64,000 bases of DNA from Myxocyprinus asiaticus (lineage: Eukaryota; Chordata; Actinopteri; Cypriniformes; Catostomidae): contig NC_059365.1 of assembly GCF_019703515.2 (NCBI RefSeq), positions 34,677,501-34,741,500 of the forward strand. The letters run 5' to 3'. The position numbers were made by a program, and so were the translations under genes. The notes under the pieces were generated by a model. The model worked only from the letters and a program-made list of their open reading frames with translations. It did not search any database and had not been told where the DNA came from. Shown here piece by piece: positions 34,091 to 45,220 of this stretch. Within the stretch, counting starts at the first letter, position 1, and each line of letters starts with the position of its first letter.

Positions 34091-34157
34091 CACACTGCCA
34101 AGTTCCAATAGTAGCTACAGAAGCTAGAGCAGAAGAAACAAACAACAGACAAAGACA

Positions 34158-34160
<3 letters not shown>

Positions 34161-34199
<39 letters not shown>
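34161..34199. repeat. (TA)n microsatellite
   Basis: About 39 bp of uninterrupted TA inside the hAT-like element. Confidence 0.95.
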
Positions 34200-34202
<3 letters not shown>

Positions 34203-34591
34203 GTTTGTTTCAGTGAGTGGTTTTGCTTCAAGACCAAGATTTTACATCACACACCAAGTGGACCACCAAAATAATACTGAAATTGTTTATCGAACAAAGG
34301 TAACTCTAAATGTCCTTGAAATAAAACATTGAAACTGATTAAGATTAACATAAACCATATAGGCCCAACAAAATGCAAAATGATGAATATGACAAAGGCT
34401 GAAAAACAAAATGGACAATTTTGTACATTTTGTAAAAACAACAACATAAAGTAACATCATAGACTGTGCTTATCAATGAGACACTTGTTTATCATACAAA
34501 GGTACACAAAAATGACCTTGAAATCAAACATTAAAATTAATTACTAATGCTATGCACCGCATAATCCCAATAATTGATTGAATTAACATGA

Positions 34592-35263
34592 TGTAACGGG
34601 AGCCAGCTGGTACATGTTAGCTGTGCGGTATGTGTAAACTTCACTCTCCTGGCCTCAATAGGCGCACTAATGACTGATGCTAGAGGCTATAACCTTTAGC
34701 CTCATCATTAGTGTGCCCGCCTCCCATGTCGGCTGAAGCCAGTTCGAATCCCTTTCGGAACGGGTCGAGCAGGACTGGTTATAGTGGTGCCGTGACCCGG
34801 ATGGGAGTGAGGTTTAGGGGGGTGGGTGTAACTGGAGCCAGCTGGTATGTGATAGCTGTGCGGTATGTGTAAATCTCACTCCCCTGGCCTCAAGAGGTGC
34901 ACTAATGACTGATTCTAGAGGCTGTAGCCTTTAGCATTCTTGTTAGCACGCCCGCCTCCCATGCTGGCTGAAACCAGTTCGAATCCCGCTCAGAGTGGGT
35001 CGAGCATGACCGGTTACAGTGGCGCTGTGACGCGGGTGGGAGTGAGGTTTAGTTGAGTGAGTGTAACAGAAGCCAGCTGGTACATGGTAGCTGTGCGGTA
35101 TGTATAAACCTCACTCCCCTGACCTTAAGAGGTACACTACCGACTGATGCTAGAGGCTGTAGCCTTTAGCATCCTCATTAGGGCACCCGCCTCCGATGCT
35201 GGCTGACGCCAGTTCGAATCCTGCTCAGAGCAGGTTGAGCAGGACCATTACAGTGACATAGGC
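34592..35263 (+). repeat. Three tandem 235-bp units with a tRNA-Gly-like core
   Basis: Units start at TGTAAC at 34,592, 34,827 and 35,062, exactly 235 bp apart; the third is cut short near 35,263. Each has a core such as GTTAGCACGCCCGCCTCCCA followed by CCAGTTCGAATCC. This looks like a tRNA D-arm/A-box region, an anticodon arm with CCC in the loop, and a T-arm B-box. The closest ordinary tRNA by eye is tRNA-Gly(CCC). Stems are imperfect, so these are tRNA-derived SINE-like units, not functional tRNA genes. The units differ by scattered substitutions. Confidence 0.8.
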
Positions 35264-35499
35264 TGAACAGGAAAAATTTTACATTTAGTAAACAACAACA
35301 GAAGCTTGATGATGTGGCTTCATTTTGCACATTTTGAGTCAAAGTTTTATTATTGACATTTTATTTCTTTTTAAATGTATTTATTTTAATACTTTATTTT
35401 ATTGTTTGCATTTAGTATTTTCCCTGCTGTCCGTGATCAGAACATACCTGCAACCTATTGTTGGGTCTCAACCCACCAGTTGAGAGCCAAAGCTCTAAA

Positions 35500-36045
35500 A
35501 AAAAAAAACAATAATTTGCAAGGTTGTTGTAGTGTTATTACCCATACTAATCTTTCAAGCATATCTTAGCTTTCTGATACAAATGACCTATCATGTCATG
35601 CTGTTGAGAGTATGTAGTCACTGCGATGGCATTAATGAATGGATCAAAGCCAGGAACCCACACAGGCTCTTTTCTCATTTGGCTGGCTGGATGGGGCTGG
35701 GGTTACCATGGAGAGAGGAGGTGGCATAACTCCCACTGCATATTCACAGCCCTGGACTGCACAAAGCTACCTGCTCATAGGAAAATAGTTTTTCCGTCTC
35801 TTCACTGTGCTAAATTGGCTTATCAGGATCGGCTATATAAAGCCACACAAAGGCAAGGGAAAGGAGAGTAGGTGAAATAGGGAAAAGGAAATAATCAGAA
35901 ACATAGAGACAGAGAGAAAGTTTGACTTTTAAGTCTCATTATTTACCAATGATTAAAAACATAGCTCATTTAAATTGTTTACAGCAAAGAGAATTACAGA
36001 GAACAAAATTCAAATATATACATGTACTAAAATCTCACAAATATA

Positions 36046-36076
<31 letters not shown>

Positions 36077-36218
36077 ACAAACACACAAACACCTATATTT
36101 AAAAGTTTCCATATCCCCAATTGATTCATAATATGCATGTCCTATGTATTTTTAAACAATATTTAAATTATAATAATACATATTCATAATAATATTTTTT
36201 TTCTATGTCCCATACTAA
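35500..36218. other. No gene; C17-(CA)n tract
   Basis: A poly-C run (36,046-36,062) is followed by (CA)n to about 36,079. The rest is unremarkable. Confidence 0.6.
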
Positions 36219-36223
36219 CTTAA

Positions 36224-36734
36224 TGTAACGTTCAGCTTAGCAGTAGAGTAACAGGCAGACAAAGACGATATAGTGTGGAGAACACACTACAACCCAAGTG
36301 CAGTTTATTTACAATGTGAAATCCAAAAACATGAATACAAAACAAAACAAACATAAACGACTTGACTTGACTTGACTTGACTTGACAATATTACACCAAA
36401 ACAATACTTGACAAAAGACAAGGGCAAACATGAGGCATTAAATACATGGACATGGGCAAACACATGACAATGACAACCAATAACAAGACTAAACTAATAA
36501 CAAGATAACAAAACTACTAAAACATGAACCGATGAAAAGACAAGATTAATAAACAAGATACTCAAACAATGAACCAATGAAAACAAGACACATGAACAGG
36601 GGAAACACATGACAAGATCACACCAGGGAATAGGAAATCACATGACATGAACACATAACTATAAAACAGGAACTAAAATAAAAAATAAAAGACATGAACA
36701 CAAAACATGAACAAAAACACATATAAACATGACA
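36224..36734 (-). repeat. Solo LTR, same family as 28,138-31,140
   Basis: Read on the minus strand it starts TGTCATGTTTATATG and ends CGTTACA, with the AACCCAAGTGCAGTTTATTT block (plus strand) matching the other LTRs in reverse. A perfect 5-bp target duplication CTTAA flanks it (36,219-36,223 and 36,735-36,739). No internal sequence or purine tract is attached, so it formed by recombination between two LTRs. It has six GACTT/TTGAC pentamers where the other copies carry TCATG ones. Confidence 0.88.
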
Positions 36735-36739
36735 CTTAA

Positions 36740-39700
36740 TATGCAGAGATAATTATAACTAAAGCAGGTCATAGACTTTCCCCAAAAAGTGCAACACAGT
36801 GGCTCTGTGGCACTTTCAATATTGCTCTACTTGTTTGAGAGACCCGTCAAGCCTGACATAGTAACATTGCCTCAACCAGTGGCATGAGTTTGGGGTGAGA
36901 CTATCTGTTAGTTCGACCAATGGAAGACGAATGGTGGATTCGGAAGTTGTTTGAAAACAATGTCTATTTTTGCAATTCCGATTGGTGGCGCTAGTGCCGC
37001 AGAAAGGCTGGTGCTTTCAGCTTTAACAATCGATATTACATCAGTCGACCCTTTGCCCTTCACTTTTCCTTTACGAGATAACCATATAGAAAAGGACAGA
37101 GAGAGGGACAGAAAAGGAGAAAAAAGAACTGCTGCAAGCCCTCAGGCAGCATTTTGACTAACAGCTGTGTCTTTTTCCCGCTGCTTTCGGAGACAACCTT
37201 CTGTTCGCTGTCTAGTCTACACTAAGACACACTCCCTCCGCCCTGCCTCAGGGGAGTCTTTCTGAAGTGCCTTTGCCTCTGAATAGCTTCCCTTTTGTTT
37301 TAATTATCCATTGCCTAACGAGGAGAAATGTATGCCTCTTCTAATTCTAGTGTCTCACCCCTCTCCCCAGGGCTCACACTTTCTCCCACCAATGTTATCA
37401 TTACCTGCTGCCCTTACTGCAGGAACCCTGGTTGACATTTAAATTTTAAATTTATATTTGTGATTTACATAATCATAATTAAAGACTTTTCCCCCCTTTA
37501 GTTTTGCTAGCTTCATTTTTTAAAGGCTCGTTCATGATCTGTCACTTTTTCTCCCAACCGTATTCTTGTTAACCCAAAGTCATTACAGTCTACCCTGTGA
37601 AAAATTATTACATTGAGTCTTGCTGTTGCCTTCTTGAGTGAACATGATAGACATCTAACACTGTGGCTCGGTTTAGGACAAGTTTCCAAGTGTAGCTATT
37701 TATCACTCTTCTAATTTTGCTTGCGTTGCCCGACACACTTAACATGTCCACTGGAGACTGTGGATAAATGTCAACTGTATTTCTATGTCTTTGGGTAGGG
37801 CGTGGTGCTCTAAGCAAGCCATCTGTTTCTCCACCTGACCTTTTCTTTAATTGCCCAAATTGAAATGAAATGAAACCATGCCTCCAAAGCCACTCTTGTC
37901 TATCAATGGTTTTGAATGAACAAATGTTATGTGAATTGTAAAAACAGCAGTAAATACACTTTTAAACAACGTGTCCTTTAGCATTTATGGATTTATGCTT
38001 TTTATATTCCTTTAAGGATATTTTTTTACTGTAAATTATTTTTTTTTTTGCAGTAACAAAGCACTTGAATGTGACACACTGGTTATTACGACATTAGAAA
38101 TGAGAAGTAGAATATTTCTGATAGCCCGTGAAGGCAGCATTTTTCGAAATCATGTTCCTTGAATTCCTTTCACAGCATTTTAGGTTTATGTTTCAAAATA
38201 AATATTTATTTGAATACTGCTTTTTAGCATGCTTTTGATCCAGCTTTATGAATTATGGTGTTGTTTAAATTTATTATTTTAGGGTTTAGTGAAGTAAAAA
38301 GGATGTCTCAGCTGGATGCCACCTGGCTCTGTTCAACACCTGAACACCTGTCCCATCGGATTCATTGTAGATGGCTGAGGTGAGCATTTTGTCTTTCAAT
38401 CTAAGCCCTATTCTCTAGTCACTATTTCTCTCACTCTTTATTCTCACTGTGCGAATGAAATATTTATATTCTAATCTTACCATTTCTGCATTATGTACAC
38501 ATTGTATGCAAATTTTCTATATGCAAGGAATCCCTAGATGACCAAATACATGTACAGTATACAGAAAGAGCACGCTGTGCATGGACTATTGTTTCCTACA
38601 AAGCAATATTTTCGAATTGACCTTCCATTTCCATTGTAACGAATTAACTGGAAGCAATATCAACCATTGATCTTATTAACTCATTATTTGATTAGACTGC
38701 CAAAGGTTAGGATGTTTTACACACAACTGAATTAAGAATGCACAATAAATATATTGCAGGATTTCCAAGATGATAACTGGATGCCACTTGTTTAATAAAA
38801 CATGCAACATAGTGAGGACAAGTGACAATGATGTAGAATACTGCTTACTGATTCACATACTATTTCTTTTTTTTTTCTTTTTTTTTTTTTTATCTTAAGC
38901 AGTATACTGCGCAGTTTGCAGTAAGCAGTATACTAGTGTCAAAGTCCCTTACAAGGTAAGTCAGTCCACTCTGCGGCCATCTTTGGAACGCTCCTGGGCA
39001 GGCTGGGCAGCTATTTTCTATGTTAACAAGGGACATAAATGTACAACTCCTATCGACTTGAATGGGAAAAGACATAAATCTCCAAAAAAGTTGATCAAGA
39101 TTACAATCAAAGTAATCAGCAGTAAAATCTGACAACGATGTTATCATAAATTGGGCTTTTTTAGCTCAGATCAGGCTAAAAAACGCTAATTTTCAGGCTT
39201 GTTCAGCTGATGCGCGTGCACATTCTCAAGCTGACTGACAGGTGATGTCTGTCTCTAAAAGTTGATTGGCTCTTGTACTTGTAAGGCAGGACTTCCTTTT
39301 CTACATCCATTATTAACAGGCCGTTTTTCCCATTCATTTTAATAGAAGTTGTCCGTCTCTGCTAAATAGTCCCTAGAAGTATTCTATTCTGAACATTGCG
39401 TATCTTTTCCTTTTCCTTTATTTGACTGCACACTAGAAGCAGTGTTGTAATCTGAAAGTGAAGCAGGTGCATAAGGACACCTGTGCAAGCAACTAACAAT
39501 AAAATAAATTCAAACCACATTCAGAGAATCATTCTAATGCTCACTACATCAACCAAAAGAAAATGAGATATGAACTAGGTTTATTTCACAGATGCACTGT
39601 GTGTTCATGCATGCAATTTACTTATATATGCACTGTTCATGCACTTATAATTAACAATTTTCTTTCTTGAATTTCTTTCACAATGAATCCCCTATGTGTC

Positions 39701-40322
39701 TTCTTTAGCATTTCAGTATATACTCCATAAGTCGAATGGAGGATGTAGGGGAGCATGTTAAAATGTTGTGGTTGGGTGTGAAGTCATCATTCCCATGATG
39801 TTTTACACACTCAACACTTTAATTAACATGTTTGTCCATGAAAATTGATACAGTGCTAATTGCAAGATGTTTATTTCACAGCATTCAATTAACACACTCT
39901 GTATCCAACAGAAGAAATTATTCATCCTTACTGATCGTTAAGGAGCTCAAAACATTCTTTACACAACAAGCATGTCTGTGTGACTGGTCACACTTTGTCT
40001 CTGTCTACTCTCTGCTTGTGCCAGATTTGGCCACGTGCAGTATTCAAATTTTGAAATTACACATTTCTATATAGGCTCTGATCAGAGTTCCTACCCTCCT
40101 TCGACTAAACAACGACTCATTTATGTCCTTTGAAAATAAAACTTAAACCTACAATATATAGAAAAACACATCTATAGTATGTCTTTATATTTCTTGGAAT
40201 CTACATCTCAAGAAAGGCAAAAAGAAAATGCAAACCCTTAACTCTAGGAAACAATAGCAATTATTTATTTCATAAAATAATACATATACTGTATATTTAG
40301 ATACTAATAAAGAAAAAACTAG

Positions 40323-40324
<2 letters not shown>
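36740..40324. other. Gene-free stretch, possibly host unique sequence
   Basis: No repeat family recognised over most of it. It includes a GC-richer patch near 37,140-37,440 and one weak exon-like segment (38,283-38,379). Open frames here show no known domain. Confidence 0.5.
38283..38379 (+). other. Weak candidate exon
   Basis: A T-rich stretch ending TATTTTAG precedes it and CTGAG/GTGAGC follows, giving plausible splice acceptor and donor. One frame is open across all 97 bp and includes MSQLDATWLCSTPEHLSHRI. I recognise no protein family, and such signals arise by chance, so this is only a pointer. Confidence 0.2.

Positions 40325-40413
<89 letters not shown>
40325..40413. repeat. (AT)n microsatellite, about 89 bp
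   Basis: Long uninterrupted AT tract. Confidence 0.96.
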
Positions 40414-40420
<7 letters not shown>

Positions 40421-40460
40421 AGGGGGTACCAACTAATTTCTTGTGTAATCTATCAAATGG

Positions 40461-40813
40461 TTCCACTTTGTATTAGGTGTCTTTAACTACTGTGTACTAA
40501 CATTACAATGTAGTTATTGTGTAACAACATTTTGTTTTCAAAATTCTCACAAGATTCACATTTGCTGCTACTGAGGTTGAGGAACAGATAGGTTTAGGGT
40601 TGGGTTCGGGGTTAGGGTTTAGGGTAAGGGTAAGGGTTGGGGTAGGGTTAGGTTTAGGGCTAGGGGTAAGGTAAACAGTGTAACTACAGATGTAATTAAA
40701 TGCAGTAACTTTAAATGTAAGTACAATGCAACAACATGTATGTACATTGTATGTACATTGTTTTAAATGCTTAAGTACCTAGTAGTTAAAGACACCTAAT
40801 ATAAAGTGGGTCC
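40461..40813. mobile_element. MITE with inverted ends and telomere-like middle
   Basis: The left end (CCACTTTGTATTAGGTGTCT, then TTAACTAC) is mirrored at the right end (GTAGTTAAAGACACC, then TAATATAAAGTGGG). The flanks read TATCAAATGG (40,451-40,460) and TATCAAATTGG (40,814-40,824), a possible 9-11-bp target duplication with a one-base indel. The middle (about 40,596-40,672) is a run of TTAGGG-like variants. There is no coding capacity. Confidence 0.75.
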
Positions 40814-40824
40814 TATCAAATTGG

Positions 40825-42986
40825 TTGTCTTTATTGTGGGTGTATTTTGGATGGTTTACAAAGAAAAACTGCAAAAAAAAAAAAAAAACTGCAAAAAAAA
40901 AAAAGAAAAAAAAAAAAAGACATGTGCAAATATGCTGAACACACCCTCCAAAAGAAAGCTTTTGCCTGTGGTAATTGTACAAAATGTAACCATACAGCTC
41001 ACTTACGGCTTTTTTTTTTGTTTGTTTTTTTTTTTTTTTTTTTTTTTTAAATGGGGTGACTAGTCAAAATTAATCCTTGTGGTAATCAACATTATGTCAC
41101 AATTGTTGTTGGTTGAGCTTAACTTGTGTTAAACCCAAAATATTAATTTTAAGTGTCCAAATAGGCTACTTTTTGGGCCAGTGTATATAATATACATTAT
41201 AAAAATAAGGTTTTGGTTCAGATAAAATAATAAAACCCAGTGTGAAAACATTAACACACCCTTTAAAAATCTAACAAACCCTTTATTTTCAGAAAACAAG
41301 TGATAAGATGTGACATATTTTGCCAAAGTGAATGAGCAACTCACCCCTGACATCTTCAATAGAAGCAAAACTTTTGGTTTTCATTCTTAATTATGTACAG
41401 TATGCCTGCGGTCACTTAGTGTGGGATGAATTTACAAAATTGATCATCCGTAGAGGACTCTTTATGCCTGTGAAATTAGAGATTGGCAGGTTCAATTGGG
41501 GCAGGGCAAATGAGTTTGTACAGGGTTTGGTGGGGTCAGGGTGGGTTTGCTGTGGTTTGACTTGCTGTAGGCGGCAGTAGTTAGGGTCACAGGCCGGCAG
41601 ATAGCTGGGTAATGAAGCATTCCACACAGCTGGTGCATTCCCAGGCATCCCTGGAGTTACACCATTGAAAGAGGAAAGGTCAGCATTAGAGAGAGGAAAA
41701 GAGCAAGAGAGAGCGACAGAGACAGAAAAACAATGGTTTTAGTTGGCGAAAATGAATTCGACAAAAAGGGGGCTGTGGAAAAGTAAAAATAACTCCCTGC
41801 TTATAAGATAATAAAGATAGATTTTGGCTAGCCTTGATGACATGAGCAAAAGGAGATATGCATCACACATGCCAAAAGTGCACTCAGAGAAAAACAATGA
41901 CTTTGAATCTCCTCTGAGAAAATGAAGAAATAAAATGAATAAAACCTCTGAACATGCATGCCTACACAACCCCCAACAGAGAGTGGGGCAGAGCCTATCT
42001 CATCAAGCTCTGTACAGCAGTCATACAATGAGTAGTGAAGGGGAGCCTGGGAGAATCGATAACCTGAACGACCAATCTGTTCCAGGTACTTTATGATGTG
42101 ACTGTGGTAATTATTACCTGATCAATAAAAGGGTTTGTTGTGTAGAGGGATGGGTTCTGGGCCAGCGTAATTGGTTTCTCCTGATGTGGAGGTTTTATGT
42201 ATAATTTTTCCCTGTATCTGAAATGGGGTTTGTGGGAAGGTGAAGGGAGGGGGCCCCCATCGGCTTCCTACTCCACAGGACATATCGCTAATATTCTGCA
42301 GCATGAGTGTGTTTTATTAACCGTTGGGGCCTGTGTGTGCTCTAATCATTAAACAGTCTCAAATCTTTTGACAAATAGGAAAAATGAAGGTAAAAAGCAG
42401 GATTTCTGAGAGGGAAGGAAAATGTTGCCCAGTTTGACTTGTAATTTTTATTTGCTGTTACAGTAATCGACTTCTTGAAAAATAAATTTTTAACATGACA
42501 GGTTCAAGTTCTGTCTGTGATTGACTAACGCTATGTTGCGATTGAATAAAATAAATGAATAAATCAAGCTATGCATATTAAATGCATGCATTTTAAATCA
42601 GAAGTGAGATTCTTAAATATGTCATAGACTACATGCTACTCTCTGGTTTTAGCTACCACATCAAAACAAGTGCAGTTCATTCCTGCTGCAAATCCCTGCT
42701 ACCTAATTTGGTAAAATTGCTTGTTCAGACTCTGGGTAAATTCACTAAACAGTGCCGCTTTTGCATGCTGTATTTCAGCAAAAACCTGCATCTTATTCAC
42801 TAACCACCCACAATCCATTGTAGACAATACATTGAAGCAGTGATTGTGTAAAAGTAATAGATCATACTGCACAAAGATTATAAAGATATATTTAATTATG
42901 TAGTTCATTAGGTTGAGCATTTCCCAAATATGTAAATGACAAGTATTTACGCACATATAATGAAGTCACAATGACGAGCAACACTA
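40825..42986. other. No gene; A- and T-runs
   Basis: Poly-A interrupted runs (40,873-40,918) and a poly-T run (41,011-41,048). No recognised gene to 42,986. Confidence 0.55.
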
Positions 42987-42988
42987 TA

Positions 42989-43957
42989 CACTAATGAGCC
43001 AAAGCATTATGACCACTCACAGGTGAAGCGTATCATCTCCTAACAAGGGCCATATGTCATGGTCTAGGTAGATTAGATGGTAAGCAAACAAACAGTTCTC
43101 ATAGTCAAAGTGTCGAATACAGGAGAAAAGACCTGAGCGACTTGACAGAAGGTCTAATGTGGCACAAGTCATAGAAAATTTTAATGATAGTTACGGGAGG
43201 AATGTGTCACAACACACAGTGCATCGTAACCTGCTGTGTATGGGGCTGCTTAGCAGCAGACCGGTCAGAGTGCCCATGATGACCCCTGTCCACCATCGAA
43301 AGTGCCTACAATGGCGGTACCATTGGACCTTGGAACAGTAGAAGAAGATCGCCTGGTCCGATGAATCCCGTTTTCTTGTACATCACATGGACGGCCAAGT
43401 ACGTGTGCGCTGTTTACCTGGGGAAGTGATGGCACCAGGATGCACTGTGAGAAGACGACAAGCCAGTGGAGGGAGTTGTGATGCTCTGGGCAATATTCTG
43501 CTGGGAAACCCTGGGTCCGGCCATTCATGTGGACATCAATTTGACACGTGCCACCTACCTAAACATTGTTGCAGAGAAGGTACACCCCTACATGGCAATG
43601 TTATTCCCTGATTGCAGTGGCCTCTTTCAGTAGGATAATGTGCCCTGAAACACTGCACACATTGTTAGGGAATGGTTTGAGGAACATGATGAAGAGTTCA
43701 AGGTGTTGCCCTGGCCTCCAAATTCCCCAATCCAATTGGCATTTGTGGGATGTGCTGGACCAACAATTCCAATCCATGGCAGCTCCACCTATCAACTTAC
43801 ATGACTTGAAGGATCTAATGTCTTAGTGCCAGATACCTCAGGACACCTTCAGGGGTCTTGTAGAGTCCATGCCTCAGCGGGTTGTTGCTTTTTTGCCGGC
43901 AAGCGGAGAACCAACAGCATATAAGGCAAGTGGTCATAATGTTTTGGCTCATCTGTG
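42989..43957 (+). pseudogene. Tc1-like element, complete ends, dead transposase
   Basis: The terminal repeats are CACTAATGAGCCAAAGCATT... and, inverted, CACAGATGAGCCAAAACATT..., about 29 bp each. TA lies on both outer sides (42,987-42,988 and 43,958-43,959). The plus-strand transposase region keeps NVSQHTVHRNLLCMGLLS, PVRVPMMTPVHHRKCLQW, WSDES and the DGQVRVRCLPGEVMAPGC block. A TAG replaces a Trp codon near 43,340, a one-base insertion near 43,466 shifts frame, and further stops hit the QxDN region. At 969 bp it also lacks the N-terminal DNA-binding part. The relic at 1-534 is the same family. Confidence 0.9.
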
Positions 43958-43959
43958 TA

Positions 43960-44800
43960 TCGTCACATTTCACAATTTCATATATGGACATCTTCTCTTA
44001 AGTAGCACTTTAAGAGTGTCCTTATTTGTTCATGCTAAGTGCAGTTTTGGTAAACACAAACATTCCTCATTAAAAATGCTCGTAACAACTAAGCTCAATC
44101 AATAATGGGAAATGAGGCCCAGAACTGCAAGATTAGAAATTGCTTCATGCAAATTGTGTTCAGTACATATTTTGGGGTGTGTTTGCACCATTACTTGATT
44201 TGCTGATTCCTTGGTGAATTTGATAGTGAATCTTATGCTAAAACAATGCAAACAGCATCTGCAAATAAACAACAATTAATTCCTAGTGAATATTCCCCAT
44301 GGTGTTCAAATATTCCCAATAATAGTAGATCGAAAACAGAGATCTGAAGTCTGGACACATTTTTGCAAACCAAAATTAAGTGCTGTATAACACATTTGGC
44401 TGCAGTTTCCCAGTGAAATGTCCAGCGGGGGGTGCCAAAAGGGAGTGAAATGGTGTCGTAAAAAGTTTTTAAGGTGAAATTTTGATGGTTTTAATAAGTA
44501 AAACGTACCTCCTTTACCTAAAACTTTAGTCTAAACCTAACCAATAGTGTCCTAAAAAGCAAATATGACATGCAAATCACATTTTCTGAAGCAACCATGT
44601 CATTTTGTGTTGTTTCTATAAGACTTTCTTCTCACATGTTAGCTTGCGTCCTTGACTGGGCTTGAACTATGGTCTTCCAAGTCCAAAGTCCAAAGTGTTT
44701 ATAAAGTCATTGTACTAGTGATTTGTGTGAAAGTGAATACAATGCACAGTTGCTGAAGCAATGCTAGTGTTGATTTCACCAGGAAACTGCAGCAAAAGAC
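43960..44800. other. No gene; possible repeat near 44,395-44,600
   Basis: GTTTCCCAGTGAAATGTCCA and a CTAAACCTAACC block recur in related form at about 53,885-54,060, so a dispersed repeat is likely. No coding region. Confidence 0.45.
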
Positions 44801-45220
44801 AGAATCATAATCAGAATCAGCTTTATTGCCAAGTATGCTTACACATATAAGGAATTAGTCTTGGTGACAGGAGCTTCCAGTGTACAACAATACAAAAACA
44901 ATATAAAAACTGCAGCAAGACATAGATAATAATAAAAAATAAAAAATAGTTATACACATACTTACATACACACACAGACACACACGTACATACATACATA
45001 CACACATGCACATACGTAGTGCAATGTAATACAAATCTGTTATCTGTTATGTACAGCGCAAATACAAATCTGTTATGTACAGTGCAAATTATTATTTATT
45101 TTATTTATTTATTTATTTATTTTCCAGAGGAATGAAATGGCAGAAGAGGTTGGATGTGTTGGATAAATATAAAAAAGACTAAACTGTGTATTGCACATAG
45201 TTATTGCTCAATGGGGCAAT

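Larger units (their letters stand above)
33972..35491. mobile_element. hAT-like element carrying nested repeats
   Basis: A perfect 8-bp duplication GCTCTAAA flanks it (33,964-33,971 and 35,492-35,499). The left end reads CAGTAGTTTTCAACTGGT and the inverted right end GGCTCTCAACTGGTGGGT, the same family text as at 3,155. Inside are a fragment of a common teleost repeat (33,993-34,090), a (TA)n tract (34,161-34,199) and three tandem tRNA-like units (34,592-35,263). It encodes no transposase. Confidence 0.82.

Noticed and set aside
34915..34995. Functional tRNA-Gly gene
   Set aside because: Stems are imperfect, acceptor arms do not pair well by eye, and three copies sit in a 235-bp tandem array, pointing to tRNA-derived repeats.
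40596..40672. Interstitial telomere
   Set aside because: The TTAGGG-like units are irregular and lie within a MITE with inverted ends, and similar cores occur in other small elements.
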